The notes beneath the pieces are model-generated. The model saw only the letters and a program-made list of their open reading frames with translations. It was not told where the DNA came from and made no database searches. Below, one piece after another: positions 25,035-33,785 of a stretch of 64,000 bases of DNA. The first letter of the stretch is position 1; each line of letters starts with the position of its first letter. The translations under genes and the position numbers were made by a program. The DNA is from an uncultured Eubacteriales bacterium (lineage in GTDB: Bacteria > Bacillota > Clostridia > Lachnospirales > Lachnospiraceae): the NCBI GenBank assembly GCA_900314885.1, contig OMWY01000006.1, forward strand, positions 1 to 64,000. The letters run 5' to 3'.

Positions 25035-26306
25035 TTAAGCATGCCAGAAAATCCAGATAAATACATATCCTACCACAACCGCGGTAAGCGTAAATGGCAC
25101 ACCAATTCTCATAAAATCACCAAAGCTTACTGTATACCCTTCCTTCTTCAGCATCCCTGTAGCGGTAATATTCGCGGAAGCTCCGATAGGAGTGAGATTT
25201 CCGCCAAGCGTAGCGCCCGTTAGAAGTCCAAAGTAGAACAGATAAGGCTCAACTCCGAGGTGACTAGAAACTACGGTAATAACGGGCAGCATTGTAGCAA
25301 CATAAGGGATATTATCGACGAACATGGATATTGCGACTGAGCCCCATACTATTATCGTATATAATAAGAACTGGCTGCTGCCACCGACCTTCACGATAAT
25401 ATCCGAGAAGTCATCTATAATACCAACCTCGGTAACTCCACCAATCACTATAAAAATGCCAAGCAGCATTAAAAGGGTTTCGAAATCGATTCCCTTAAGG
25501 GCATGCAGCATATTTTTACCTTCATGGTGCTTAACAAAGTCAAGAAGCATGGTTATGAGTCCAAGGCATACGCAGATAAGGCCATTTGTGATATCAGGCT
25601 TATTTTTAATAAATGAAGCGCAGATAAGGGTTACGACTACGAGGCAGAGCATAACGGTAGGCATGTGGTCGGTGACCTCTGTCTTCTCATTCGCTTCAAC
25701 CGGGTCCTTCATGTCACGGAAAAGAATCATCATGATAGGAACTGTCGCAATGGCTCCAAGTTCAACCGCAAAGAACATACCCGGACGGCCATTCATCCAG
25801 AAGAAGTTCGTGAAATCCATATGGGCGTAGGCGCCGAGCATGATACTTGTCGTATCGCCTACAAGGGTCGCCGCCCCCTGAAGGTTAGATGATACCGCAA
25901 TGGCGATGACCATCGGTACAGGGGATATTTTTAGCTTCTTGCAGACAGCAAGGGCGACAGGAGCTACCATTAATACAGTCGCGACATTATCTATAAATGC
26001 CGAGATTGCGCCCGCAAAGAGGGACATATAGATGGTAACCCACATGACATTTTTTGACTTGTCAAGCAGGAAATCAGCTATCCTGTTAGGCATTTTCGAT
26101 TCTATGAAATAATCCACCACAATCATGGTTCCCGAGATCATGAGGAGTACATTCCAGTTAATTGCGGCAGCAAGGTCCGGCAGCGGCAAAATTCCAAATA
26201 TTAGGAAAAGAGCAGCGGTTCCAAGGGCTATGTAGGTTCTCCATTTTGAAAAAGCGATGAAGAGTACATACATGGCCACAAAGAGTACCAGGGCAAAGAC
26301 TTTCAT
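25035..26306 (-). CDS. ArsB/NhaD-type ion transporter (ion transporter superfamily)
   Basis: This 423-aa protein has about eleven to twelve hydrophobic helices. The sequence GAATLVGDTTSIMLGAYA (near residue 145) is the family's conserved pore segment. Internal duplication is visible, as the second half repeats the pattern at GGNLTPIGASANITATG. Related proteins export arsenite or exchange Na+/H+, or move dicarboxylates, and the substrate cannot be told from sequence. It is divergent from the unknown 318-aa gene. Confidence 0.85.
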   Translation of the reverse strand: MKVFALVLFVAMYVLFIAFSKWRTYIALGTAALFLIFGILPLPDLAAAINWNVLLMISGTMIVVDYFIESKMPNRIADFLLDKSKNVMWVTIYMSLFAGAISAFIDNVATVLMVAPVALAVCKKLKISPVPMVIAIAVSSNLQGAATLVGDTTSIMLGAYAHMDFTNFFWMNGRPGMFFAVELGAIATVPIMMILFRDMKDPVEANEKTEVTDHMPTVMLCLVVVTLICASFIKNKPDITNGLICVCLGLITMLLDFVKHHEGKNMLHALKGIDFETLLMLLGIFIVIGGVTEVGIIDDFSDIIVKVGGSSQFLLYTIIVWGSVAISMFVDNIPYVATMLPVITVVSSHLGVEPYLFYFGLLTGATLGGNLTPIGASANITATGMLKKEGYTVSFGDFMRIGVPFTLTAVVVGYVFIWIFWHA

Positions 26307-26460
26307 TTAAAACTCCTTTTTAAAAAAATTATGTCACAATATTCATTATACTATAGAAAGGCAGATTTTTAAAGTGACAATTGCAGAAAAATAGCTTTTA
26401 TTTTTTGCGAAGTGTGGTACAATAGAGTTAGAAATGGTTTAACCCTCGGAGGGGCTGTAT

Positions 26461-27417
26461 ATGAAGAAAACAATAAGCTATAAAGACCTTAAAGAAATGC
26501 TCAAGCACCACCCTTACATAGTAGTTGGAATCAACTCCTGTGAGAGCATTGAGATTTGTGAAACCTTAAAGAACCACGGTCTTCATTATCACAAGGCTGA
26601 CCTCGGTGATAAGGACCCGGTTTGGGAAAATGTGGACAGCCGTCACAAGCAGAAGGCTGCGGAAGCCATGGATGCCGGCCGCGCACTCATCTGCTTCGCT
26701 ATGAAGCACTCTGACGATGAGCCTGCGAATACTGTCTGCGTTCCACTTGTAACCTACATGACGGACTCCATGAAGGAGGATAAGGGTCCTCTCGAGACGC
26801 TCGATATGGCACTTGACGGTGAGGTCAATCCTTATCACGAGCTCGTAATCGCTAATACATGGGGAACCGTCTTTGAGATGCGAAAGGTAGCTAAGCGTCT
26901 GTCAAATAATCCTCACGCCGACAAAATCTGCAAGGCGATGATGAAGGCCTCGGGCATTTCAAAATGTGAACTGGAAGCATTTGTTAATCACGAATATGAC
27001 ACCAGCGAATACGGTATGGAGAAAATCCCTAACGATTACAGGCGTTTCTACGCTTGTGTTATCCATACGATAAAGAGAAAGGACAGACAGGGCCACGGTG
27101 TAACCATAGACGAGGAGCACCAGGCCGAGAAGGCAGTACTCAATGCTTACACCATCGGAAGCATCACTGTCGCCGAATCGGAAGTTACAAAGCCTACCCC
27201 TATCCTTGACAGGCTTCGCGAATCCGAAAAATATGGTCTCCTTATGCTCCTTGGCGGCGGACTCACTTATTTCTTCGGTCCTAGTGATAAAGTAAAGAAG
27301 ATGGCTGAACATTTTCCTGATGGTAAAATAGGTGGAACGTTCGAGGGATATTCTTATTGGTACGGTCACTACAGCCAGCCATTCATCCTCGACTACTTCC
27401 AGAAGGAATATAACTAG
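26461..27417 (+). CDS. Hypothetical 318-aa protein paired with a sirtuin
   Basis: I do not recognise this family. The protein is soluble and mixed alpha/beta. Notable segments are VVGINSCESIEICETLKNHG near the start, where a Cys sits in a possible active-site turn, a His-rich NHGLHYHKADLG, and LLMLLGGGLTYFFGPSDKV near the end. The ribosome binding site GGAGGGG precedes the ATG. The sirtuin gene begins 27 bases after the stop with its own ribosome binding site, so the pair is co-transcribed. A link to NAD or deacylation is possible only by context. Confidence 0.7.
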   Translation: MKKTISYKDLKEMLKHHPYIVVGINSCESIEICETLKNHGLHYHKADLGDKDPVWENVDSRHKQKAAEAMDAGRALICFAMKHSDDEPANTVCVPLVTYMTDSMKEDKGPLETLDMALDGEVNPYHELVIANTWGTVFEMRKVAKRLSNNPHADKICKAMMKASGISKCELEAFVNHEYDTSEYGMEKIPNDYRRFYACVIHTIKRKDRQGHGVTIDEEHQAEKAVLNAYTIGSITVAESEVTKPTPILDRLRESEKYGLLMLLGGGLTYFFGPSDKVKKMAEHFPDGKIGGTFEGYSYWYGHYSQPFILDYFQKEYN

Positions 27418-27444
27418 TCCCTGGCACGGGAGGTCAGGAGTAAT

Positions 27445-28236
27445 ATGGACGACAAAATACAGCAGTTAATAAATTGGGTTAACGGCAGCGACAACATCGT
27501 ATTCTTCGGCGGTGCCGGTGTGTCCACAGAAAGCGGAATTCCTGATTTCCGCTCCGTGGACGGACTTTATAACCAGAAATATAAATACCCGCCCGAAGAA
27601 ATAATCAGCAGAAGCTTCTATGAGTCAAATATAGAGGAATTCTACAGATTTTACTGGGACAGGATGATTTACCGCAACGCCGAGCCGAATATAACTCACA
27701 AGGTTTTAGCCGACCTTGAGAAAGTCGGCAAATTAAAGGCAGTAGTTACCCAGAATATAGACGGATTGCACCAGAAGGCCGGAAGTAAAACCGTATACGA
27801 ACTGCACGGCTCAACCTTAAGAAATTATTGTACGAGATGCGGAAGAAAATTCACGCTTGATGAAGCCTATAAGCTTGCGTGTGAAGATCGGTCTGATTTC
27901 TTCAAAAATCCGGATGGGACCTATGACCCCGGCGTACCTAAGTGTCCCGACTGCGGTGGGAGAATTAAACCTGATGTAGTCCTCTATGAGGAATCTCTCG
28001 ACGAGGACTGCATTTCAAACGCCGTTGAGGCGATAGAACGGGCTGATATGTTAATAATCGGCGGCACATCCTTAGTGGTTTACCCTGCCGCCGGCTTCGT
28101 CCGCTATTATCGGGGCAACAAAATGGTCCTCATAAACAAGAGCCATACCCAGATGGACGCAAGCGCTGATCTTGTAATCAACGATTCCCTCGGCAAGGTA
28201 TTCACCGAAATTAAAAATAATTGTCTAGTGTCCTGA
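27445..28236 (+). CDS. NAD-dependent protein deacetylase (Sir2 family)
   Basis: The enzyme removes acyl groups from protein lysines using NAD+. Motifs are clear: GGAGVSTESGIPDFRS (about 20-35), TQNIDGLHQKAG (about 104-115), the catalytic His in ELHGST, and four zinc cysteines in YCTRCGRKF and PKCPDCGG. GGTSLVVYPAA follows. The 263-aa length is normal. Its 3' end overlaps the convergent acylphosphatase gene by 26 bases. Confidence 0.95.
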   Translation: MDDKIQQLINWVNGSDNIVFFGGAGVSTESGIPDFRSVDGLYNQKYKYPPEEIISRSFYESNIEEFYRFYWDRMIYRNAEPNITHKVLADLEKVGKLKAVVTQNIDGLHQKAGSKTVYELHGSTLRNYCTRCGRKFTLDEAYKLACEDRSDFFKNPDGTYDPGVPKCPDCGGRIKPDVVLYEESLDEDCISNAVEAIERADMLIIGGTSLVVYPAAGFVRYYRGNKMVLINKSHTQMDASADLVINDSLGKVFTEIKNNCLVS

Positions 28237-28492
28237 AACTTCTCTCCCCATCCACGATGGGGAGTTTTTTTGTGTCTATACCTGTGATATCTATAAATGG
28301 CGCCCGGTTCAGCTTCTGCACCAACATATCGATAACCCCTTCCTCGCCCTGGGCCTCAAGAGTCACCGTCCCATCATCTTCATTTCTGACCCACCCCGTG
28401 AGCCCCAGCTCATTTGCGAATGTCGTGGCCCGGTATCTGAAACCAACGCCCTGAACATCCCCATAAAATATCATATGTTTACGTATCTTCAT
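28211..28492 (-). CDS. acyP: Acylphosphatase
   Basis: The small 93-aa enzyme hydrolyses acyl phosphates. The signature GDVQGVGFRYRATTFA contains the catalytic Arg, and GWVRNEDDGTVTLEAQG contains the catalytic Asn. Both are intact. The 3' end lies inside the end of the sirtuin gene on the other strand. Confidence 0.93.
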   Translation of the reverse strand: MKIRKHMIFYGDVQGVGFRYRATTFANELGLTGWVRNEDDGTVTLEAQGEEGVIDMLVQKLNRAPFIDITGIDTKKLPIVDGERSFRTLDNYF

Positions 28493-28524
28493 TTTATCTT
28501 ATCCGGTAATAGCTCCTTTTTTCC

Positions 28525-28553
28525 TTGACTTTTAAGCACTGTACGTATAGAAT
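28525..28553 (+). promoter_or_regulatory. Predicted promoter of the sugar transferase gene
   Basis: TTGACT (28525-28530) and TAGAAT (28548-28553) are 17 bases apart, 54 bases before the start. Confidence 0.55.
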
Positions 28554-28607
28554 AAAAAATAGCTGTTATCATAAATCAGCGCATTTTACTTACAGAAAGA
28601 TATAAAT

Positions 28608-30002
28608 ATGTCAAATAAAACAGTCAATGCAGGCGGAGCCGGAAGGCTGCCGCTTAACATTATTAAAATCCTTGATGTCCTGCTTATGACGGGAACCTTT
28701 GCGTTTATATGGTACCGTTATTATACGGGAAAAATCATGGTTCCCTACTACAGAAGAGGCCACTGGCTGGTCATTTTCCTCTTCTTCGTCCTATTCGTGC
28801 TCTGCGGCCGCACCTACGATGCATTCGTTATCTCCTACTATAAAATTTCAGAGATGATTGAAAGTCAGATTTTAGCTGCCGTTGTCACTGACTTCTGCAT
28901 GTACATACTAGTCTGGCTCCTCAGCCTGTATGTGCCTGATATTAAGCCATTTCTCCTTATGTTCGCCACTCAGATTGCGATAGCGGTTCTATGGTCTGTC
29001 AGCTCGCACAAGGCCTATTTCAGGCTGTATCCGCCCGTCAAGACCTTCATCGTATGGGATATGCGGGAGGGAATGGATGACCTGATAAATGAATATGGTC
29101 TGAGTCAAAAATTCAGCGTTCTCGGTGACTGTCACGTAAATGACTGCGTGGATAACCTGTCTGTTCTCGATGGATATGAGGCGGTCTTCATTTCAGGCGT
29201 GCACAGTAAGGACAGAAATACTATAATTAAGTATTGCGTCGCAAATGGCATAGCTGCCTTTATCATACCGAGAATCGGAGACATAATGATGAGTGGTGCG
29301 AAGCGGATGCACCTCTTCCATCTGCCGATACTGAAGCTTTCGAAATACGATCCAAGCCCATATTACTTGATGCTAAAGCGCTTTTTTGATATCGTGATAT
29401 CCTTACTCATGCTCATTGTCCTTTCACCTCTTCTACTCGTGACTGCTATCTGTGTAAAATGTACCGACGGTGGTCCGATATTCTATAAGCAGGAGAGATT
29501 GACAAAGGACGGCCGGGTGTTCAAGATAATCAAGTTCCGCAGTATGATTGTAAATGCAGAAAGCGACGGGATCGCCAGACTCTCAACAGGCGAAAATGAT
29601 GAACGAGTCACAAGGATAGGCAGATTCATTCGCAAGACCAGGATAGACGAGCTGCCTCAGCTTATAAATATTCTAAAGGGGGACATGGCCCTGGTCGGAC
29701 CAAGACCCGAAAGGCCGGAAATAGCCGCTCAGTACGAAGAGGATTTACCTGAGTTCAGGCTCAGGCTCCAGGCCAAATGCGGTCTCACAGGCTACGCTCA
29801 GGTTTACGGCAAATACAACTCAACTCCGTATGACAAGCTGCAGATGGACCTTATGTATATCGCGAACCCAAGCATCAGAGAAGATATCAGTATAATATTC
29901 GCAACGCTAAAGATTCTTTTTATGAAAGAGAGCACGGAAGGAATCAGTGAAGGCAGCACAGTAGCTACAAATCTGCCATCCGATACAAAGAAAGACGAGT
30001 AA
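28608..30002 (+). CDS. Polyprenyl-phosphate sugar-1-phosphate transferase (exopolysaccharide priming enzyme)
   Basis: The 464-aa membrane enzyme starts exopolysaccharide repeat units by putting a sugar phosphate on undecaprenyl phosphate. Four to five N-terminal helices (about 15-135) lead to a Rossmann-like middle region, then a single helix (KRFFDIVISLLMLIVLSPLL) and the catalytic bacterial-sugar-transferase domain with FKIIKFRSM, RKTRIDELPQLINILKGDM and LVGPRPERPEI. The specific sugar cannot be told. No other exopolysaccharide gene follows; loaP is convergent with a two-base gap. Confidence 0.9.
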   Translation: MSNKTVNAGGAGRLPLNIIKILDVLLMTGTFAFIWYRYYTGKIMVPYYRRGHWLVIFLFFVLFVLCGRTYDAFVISYYKISEMIESQILAAVVTDFCMYILVWLLSLYVPDIKPFLLMFATQIAIAVLWSVSSHKAYFRLYPPVKTFIVWDMREGMDDLINEYGLSQKFSVLGDCHVNDCVDNLSVLDGYEAVFISGVHSKDRNTIIKYCVANGIAAFIIPRIGDIMMSGAKRMHLFHLPILKLSKYDPSPYYLMLKRFFDIVISLLMLIVLSPLLLVTAICVKCTDGGPIFYKQERLTKDGRVFKIIKFRSMIVNAESDGIARLSTGENDERVTRIGRFIRKTRIDELPQLINILKGDMALVGPRPERPEIAAQYEEDLPEFRLRLQAKCGLTGYAQVYGKYNSTPYDKLQMDLMYIANPSIREDISIIFATLKILFMKESTEGISEGSTVATNLPSDTKKDE

Positions 30003-30004
30003 AT

Positions 30005-30565
30005 TCACTCGTCTTCTTTTTTCTTTCTGCTTATATCATGGAAAACGAACTTTACCTTCATCTCGTCTCCACCAATTGTCATCCTAAGAATTACCTTATC
30101 ATGAACCCGATCAAGCTTAACTATATCTCCTTCGCGACCTTTAAGCGGTCCATCGGTTACAACAACACGATCATCTATAAGATAGCCATAGCTTGGTCCG
30201 ACATTCTCGCCGCCCTCCATGAGGGATTTGAATACCCTCTCTTCGTCATCGCTCAGTCTGAGGATATTATTATCGTCCTTATTTTTAAGAATACGGCCGC
30301 TCGAAAATATTTTATGATTTCTCCCCGCGGCTAAAAATCTGTCTTCAAAGCCCTTGTCATCATCTGTCTCAATAAATACATACCCCGGTATAAGGACGCT
30401 CTCGTGTTCCTGTATAAAGTCTACAAAGTTATCCTTAATACGCTTGTTATACACGGGAACATATATCTTTTCATTGGGAGCAAGAACGTGTTCCTTAAGT
30501 TCATTCTTGGTATGATGTTCTTTTCCGGAACGAACCATAATAGCACAAATCAAAACAAAACCCAC
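30005..30565 (-). CDS. loaP: NusG paralogue, LoaP-type transcription antiterminator
   Basis: The 186-aa protein has an NGN domain (VRSGKEHHTKNELKEHV at the start, LIPGYVFIETDDDKGFE in the middle) and a C-terminal KOW domain (VVVTDGPLKGREGDIVKLDR), the NusG layout. It is clearly not the housekeeping nusG, and LoaP proteins act on long exopolysaccharide or antibiotic operons. The facing gene is an exopolysaccharide priming transferase. The start is GTG at 30565, giving MGFVLI. The usual WY aromatic pair at the NGN start is replaced by GF. No dyad target could be assigned. Confidence 0.8.
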   Translation of the reverse strand: MGFVLICAIMVRSGKEHHTKNELKEHVLAPNEKIYVPVYNKRIKDNFVDFIQEHESVLIPGYVFIETDDDKGFEDRFLAAGRNHKIFSSGRILKNKDDNNILRLSDDEERVFKSLMEGGENVGPSYGYLIDDRVVVTDGPLKGREGDIVKLDRVHDKVILRMTIGGDEMKVKFVFHDISRKKKEDE

Positions 30566-30570
30566 TTTCT

Positions 30571-30600
30571 AAAAAAACGGCCCACCTGTGGACCGTTTTT
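30571..30600. terminator. Terminator of the rpsF operon
   Basis: AAAAACGG and CCGTTTTT flank a CCAC/GTGG inner stem with one mismatch, just past the rpsR stop. It is symmetric, with T-runs in both directions. Confidence 0.85.
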
Positions 30601-30604
30601 ATTA

Positions 30605-30895
30605 TTAGTCTTCTACGTATGGAAGAAGCGCAAGCTGACGAGCGCGCTTTACAGCTACTGTAAGGGCTCTCTGATGCTTAGCACATGTTCCGGTAATACG
30701 TCTAGGAAGGATCTTGCCGCGCTCTGATACGTACTTTCTAAGCTTAGCTGCATCCTTGTAATCGATTACACTATCTGCTTCAGCACAGAATGCGCAAACC
30801 TTTCTTCTTCTGTGGATTGTTCTTCTGCGCGGAGCGTCCGTCCTCTTCTCATCACCGTTGCCACTCTGTGGCTTCTTATCGTATGGCATTGCCAT
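30605..30895 (-). CDS. rpsR: Small ribosomal subunit protein bS18
   Basis: S18 binds S6 and 16S rRNA in the platform of the 30S subunit. The 96-aa protein has an extended basic N-terminus before [17 protein letters not shown], where the CxxC pair is of the zinc-binding type. The core [19 protein letters not shown] is canonical. It is the third gene of rpsF-ssb-rpsR, 16 bases after ssb. Confidence 0.97.
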   Translation of the reverse strand: MAMPYDKKPQSGNGDEKRTDAPRRRTIHRRRKVCAFCAEADSVIDYKDAAKLRKYVSERGKILPRRITGTCAKHQRALTVAVKRARQLALLPYVED

Positions 30896-30911
30896 TCCTC
30901 CTTAAACTAAA

Positions 30912-31373
30912 TCAGAAGGGCAGCTCCTCTTTAATTGCGTTAGGTATATTCATAAAACCTTCCTGCGATTCAGTTCCGCTAAACGGAATGCCATCATCAC
31001 CCTGGCCCTGCTGCGCATAGGTAGACCCGCCCTGAGCGGATGCGGCCTTGCTTTCAGCGAACTCAAGTTCTTCGACAATTATCTGAACGCTATATACCTT
31101 CTCACCATTCTTATTTGTATAATTATCATTCTGTACACGTCCGGTAAGCAGAATCTTGGTACCCTTCTTAAGGTACTTCTCAACGAACTCACCCTGCTTG
31201 CCAAACGCAGTACAGTTGAAGAAATCAGCGGTAGGCTGATCATCTGTCTGCTGCCTTCTATTCCTACGATCTACTGCAATGGAAAACTTTGCTATTGCCA
31301 TCGAGTTCTCGCCCGAGCTGTATCTTACTTCAGGATCTCTTGTCAGGCGACCCATCATGATGACCTTATTCAT
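30912..31373 (-). CDS. ssb: Single-stranded DNA-binding protein
   Basis: The 153-aa protein has an OB fold (MNKVIMMGRLTRDPEVRYSS, FFNCTAFGKQGEFVEKYLKK), a Gln/Ser/Gly-rich linker and the acidic interaction tail ending EELPF. It is encoded between rpsF and rpsR, the standard order. Confidence 0.97.
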   Translation of the reverse strand: MNKVIMMGRLTRDPEVRYSSGENSMAIAKFSIAVDRRNRRQQTDDQPTADFFNCTAFGKQGEFVEKYLKKGTKILLTGRVQNDNYTNKNGEKVYSVQIIVEELEFAESKAASAQGGSTYAQQGQGDDGIPFSGTESQEGFMNIPNAIKEELPF

Positions 31374-31385
31374 TAGGAAACCTCC

Positions 31386-31688
31386 TTATTCGGCATCCTG
31401 TCTAACGCATAAAAATCTTAAAACGTTTTCCATAATACGGATACGGCTGTCAAGCTCACCAGGAACAGTTGCTGCTCCTTCAAACTTGATGAAATAGTAG
31501 AAGCCTTCATGCATCTTCTGAATCTCATATGCAAGTCTCTTCTTTCCCCATTCATCTACATTTGTGATCTTGCCGCCAAAACGTGTGATGAGGTCCTTGA
31601 CGCTATTAACGAGCGCCTCGCGGGCATCATCTTCGATTTTTGCATTGACTACTAATGCTAACTCATAGTTATTCATAGTGGTCTGCAC
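31386..31688 (-). CDS. rpsF: Small ribosomal subunit protein bS6
   Basis: A 100-aa ribosomal protein with the S6 ferredoxin-like fold (NYELALVVNAKIEDDARE, WGKKRLAYEIQKMHEGFYYF). First gene of the operon, with an AAGGAGGTG ribosome binding site. A structured leader lies upstream. Confidence 0.97.
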   Translation of the reverse strand: MQTTMNNYELALVVNAKIEDDAREALVNSVKDLITRFGGKITNVDEWGKKRLAYEIQKMHEGFYYFIKFEGAATVPGELDSRIRIMENVLRFLCVRQDAE

Positions 31689-31698
31689 CTCCTTTTGG

Positions 31699-31741
31699 CC
31701 TTATTGGTCCGCATATCCGGACGAACGGATTACGGACAAGG
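31699..31741 (-). promoter_or_regulatory. Candidate S6:S18-binding leader of the rpsF operon
   Basis: On the minus strand the leader folds as CCTTGTCCG with CGGACCAATAAGG as an interrupted outer stem and ATCCG-TTCGT-CCGGAT as the inner hairpin. The CCG-containing bulged structure is what is known for S6:S18 autogenous leaders. The assignment rests on position and shape. Confidence 0.55.
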
Positions 31742-31761
31742 AATTAGTCTCACGAGGTAAT

Positions 31762-31790
31762 AGTATACCACTTCCGCTTCGCCTTGTCAA
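31762..31790 (-). promoter_or_regulatory. Strong promoter of rpsF-ssb-rpsR
   Basis: TTGACA (plus 31785-31790) and TATACT (plus 31762-31767) are 17 bases apart on the minus strand. It starts immediately after the pilT stop. Confidence 0.75.
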
Positions 31791-31798
31791 GAGAAAAA

Positions 31799-32884
31799 TT
31801 ACAGTCCGCGTTTCACAGCTTCCTGGTTGGAGGCGAAGTTGAGGGCGGTTGTCCTATCTATGAGGCCCTGGGTATAGAGTTCAAGTATGCTCGAATCCAT
31901 AGAACACATACCCTCACGGCCGGAGGCGTAAATAACAGAATCTATCTGATGAACCTTGTTATCACGGATCATGGTCTTAATGGCACTGTTAGCCTTCATG
32001 ATTTCAAATGCCGGAACCAGCTCCCCATTTACACCCGGTAGGAGCTGCTGACTTACAACTGCCTGAAGCACCATAGAAAGTTGGACACGAATCTGCTGCT
32101 GTTGTGTAGCCGGGAATACATCAATTACACGATCTATGGTATTCGCCGCTCCTATGGTATGAAGGGTCGAAAGCACCAGGTGGCCCGTCTCTGCCGCAGT
32201 CATAGCTATATCTATGGTTTCGTAGTCACGCATTTCACCCACAAGAATGACATCAGGGCTCTGGCGCATGGCCGCTCTGAGGGCCGTAGCGTATGACTCG
32301 GTATCAATATTTACCTCACGCTGGCTCACTATGCTCTTCTTATGACGATGAAGGAACTCAATTGGGTCCTCCAGTGTCAGAATATGGCAATTTCTCGTCT
32401 CGTTTATCCTGTCAATAATATAGGACATGGTTGTGCTCTTACCGCTTCCGGCAGCACCTGTAACGAGGACAAGGCCCTTCTTAAGGTTAGCGAAGTCCAT
32501 AACCGTCTCCGGGATTCTCATTTCCTTGTAATCCGGAAGATCGAAGTTTACGACACGGAGTACCGCCGAAAATGTGCCTCTCTGACGGAACACATTGCAA
32601 CGAAAACGGCCGAGTCTCGCGATTGAAAGCGAGAAATCATCATCGCCCGTCTGCATAAAATGACTCATGCTGCGTCCCGCCTGCTCGTACACCTCATCTA
32701 TGAATTCTTCGGTGTCGCGCGGCATCATTTTCTTGTCATCGCGTTTTGTGATAACACCCTCTATCTTATAGGAAACAGGCTGCCCGACTACGATAAAAAT
32801 ATCGCTCGCACCCTTTTCTACTGCCTCTGTAAGTATGTCTTTTGCCATTGTTTCTGATTCTTCAGACATTTTATCCTCCATCAA
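31799..32884 (-). CDS. pilT: Type IV pilus retraction-type ATPase PilT
   Basis: The 361-aa secretion ATPase has Walker A GAAGSGKSTT, the Asp box (CHILTLEDPIEF), Walker B (AAMRQSPDVILVGEMRD) and the His box (TAAETGHLVLSTLHT). AIKTMIRDNK near the end corresponds to the AIRNLIR retraction motif typical of PilT, so retraction rather than assembly is indicated. It is the last gene of the six-gene pilus operon and overlaps the stop of the preceding pilin-like gene by four bases. Length is normal. Confidence 0.9.
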   Translation of the reverse strand: MMEDKMSEESETMAKDILTEAVEKGASDIFIVVGQPVSYKIEGVITKRDDKKMMPRDTEEFIDEVYEQAGRSMSHFMQTGDDDFSLSIARLGRFRCNVFRQRGTFSAVLRVVNFDLPDYKEMRIPETVMDFANLKKGLVLVTGAAGSGKSTTMSYIIDRINETRNCHILTLEDPIEFLHRHKKSIVSQREVNIDTESYATALRAAMRQSPDVILVGEMRDYETIDIAMTAAETGHLVLSTLHTIGAANTIDRVIDVFPATQQQQIRVQLSMVLQAVVSQQLLPGVNGELVPAFEIMKANSAIKTMIRDNKVHQIDSVIYASGREGMCSMDSSILELYTQGLIDRTTALNFASNQEAVKRGL

Positions 32885-33318
32885 TCCGGGATTTCTATTT
32901 CATACTGCGTGTCAGATGTATCTGTCACAGACTTCCACTTTTCTATGGCACATTTTGTACCGCTATATGACAACCTGACTTCTATCGACTTCTTATCATC
33001 AGCCACACTGTACTCAATTGTGGTAAGTGCACCATCTGTAACCGTGATGCTTGTAGGGTTTATTTCCGAAAATGAGTCTTCCGTGAGGCCCTTATTTCCG
33101 GATTCCATTACAATTCTGTCTATCTTAGCAAGCTTCTCAGTCGCCGCTGAGTCCATATCGTAGGCCTTTTTTATGCTTTCGGCGCTCTTCTTAGCAAGCC
33201 TGTACTCGCTCGATGAGCTCCTTATACTAAGCACGGCGAAGACAGACATTGTCATCACGATAAGTATGAGTATTATAAATGCTCCGCCGACGTTCATTCT
33301 CTGTTCACTTTTATTCAT
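32881..33318 (-). CDS. Pilus-operon membrane protein, 145 aa
   Basis: The N-terminus (MNKSEQRMNVGG) precedes a single hydrophobic helix (AFIILILIVMTMSVFAVLSI, about 13-32), and the rest is an extracellular alpha/beta domain. The layout is pilin-like, although the usual GFTLxE peptidase site is replaced, with no Glu at position five. Its start overlaps the previous stop by one base. It is probably a minor pilin or assembly component; the exact family is not recognised. Confidence 0.7.
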   Translation of the reverse strand: MNKSEQRMNVGGAFIILILIVMTMSVFAVLSIRSSSSEYRLAKKSAESIKKAYDMDSAATEKLAKIDRIVMESGNKGLTEDSFSEINPTSITVTDGALTTIEYSVADDKKSIEVRLSYSGTKCAIEKWKSVTDTSDTQYEIEIPD

Positions 33319-33782
33319 TACAAGCCTCCAAGATCACCATTATAAGTGCTGCCGGTAAGTGAATAGATAGTTTCGCCCCTTTTATCGGTCACTGTAGCTG
33401 TATAATTTGTGATTCCTGTCGCGTCATCCTTATCCTCATCAAGCGAAAATGTATAGTAGGCATCCCCGGAAGAGTCAGCCGTTTTAAGCTGTTCCCAGTT
33501 TTTTGTAAATAACACGGTGATTTTACCATCATCCTGCACATTGTAGCCAGGTTCTGATTCCGTAAACTTATCGGCATTTCCGCTCTTAATGCATTCTATG
33601 GATGACTCGCACATGATAGATGCCTTAGAGAGCTCATTTGCTTTATTCTGCAAGCTTACAGCCTTCATGAACAGCTCAACAAGGAAGACGCTTATTATAG
33701 CGAAAAGTCCGACAGCTATGACAAGCTCCATCATAGACATGGTAGTGTTCAGGCCACGTTTCTTTGTCTCTTTGTTCTCCAA
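33318..33782 (-). CDS. Pseudopilin-like protein, 154 aa
   Basis: A short basic leader (ENKETKKRGLNTT) precedes SMMELVIAVGLFAIISVFLV, a hydrophobic helix with Glu at the fifth position after the likely cleavage site, as in type IV prepilins and GspH/I-type pseudopilins. The remainder is a small soluble domain. Embedded in the pilus operon with overlapping neighbours. Confidence 0.75.
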   Translation of the reverse strand: MENKETKKRGLNTTMSMMELVIAVGLFAIISVFLVELFMKAVSLQNKANELSKASIMCESSIECIKSGNADKFTESEPGYNVQDDGKITVLFTKNWEQLKTADSSGDAYYTFSLDEDKDDATGITNYTATVTDKRGETIYSLTGSTYNGDLGGL

Positions 33783-33785
33783 ATC

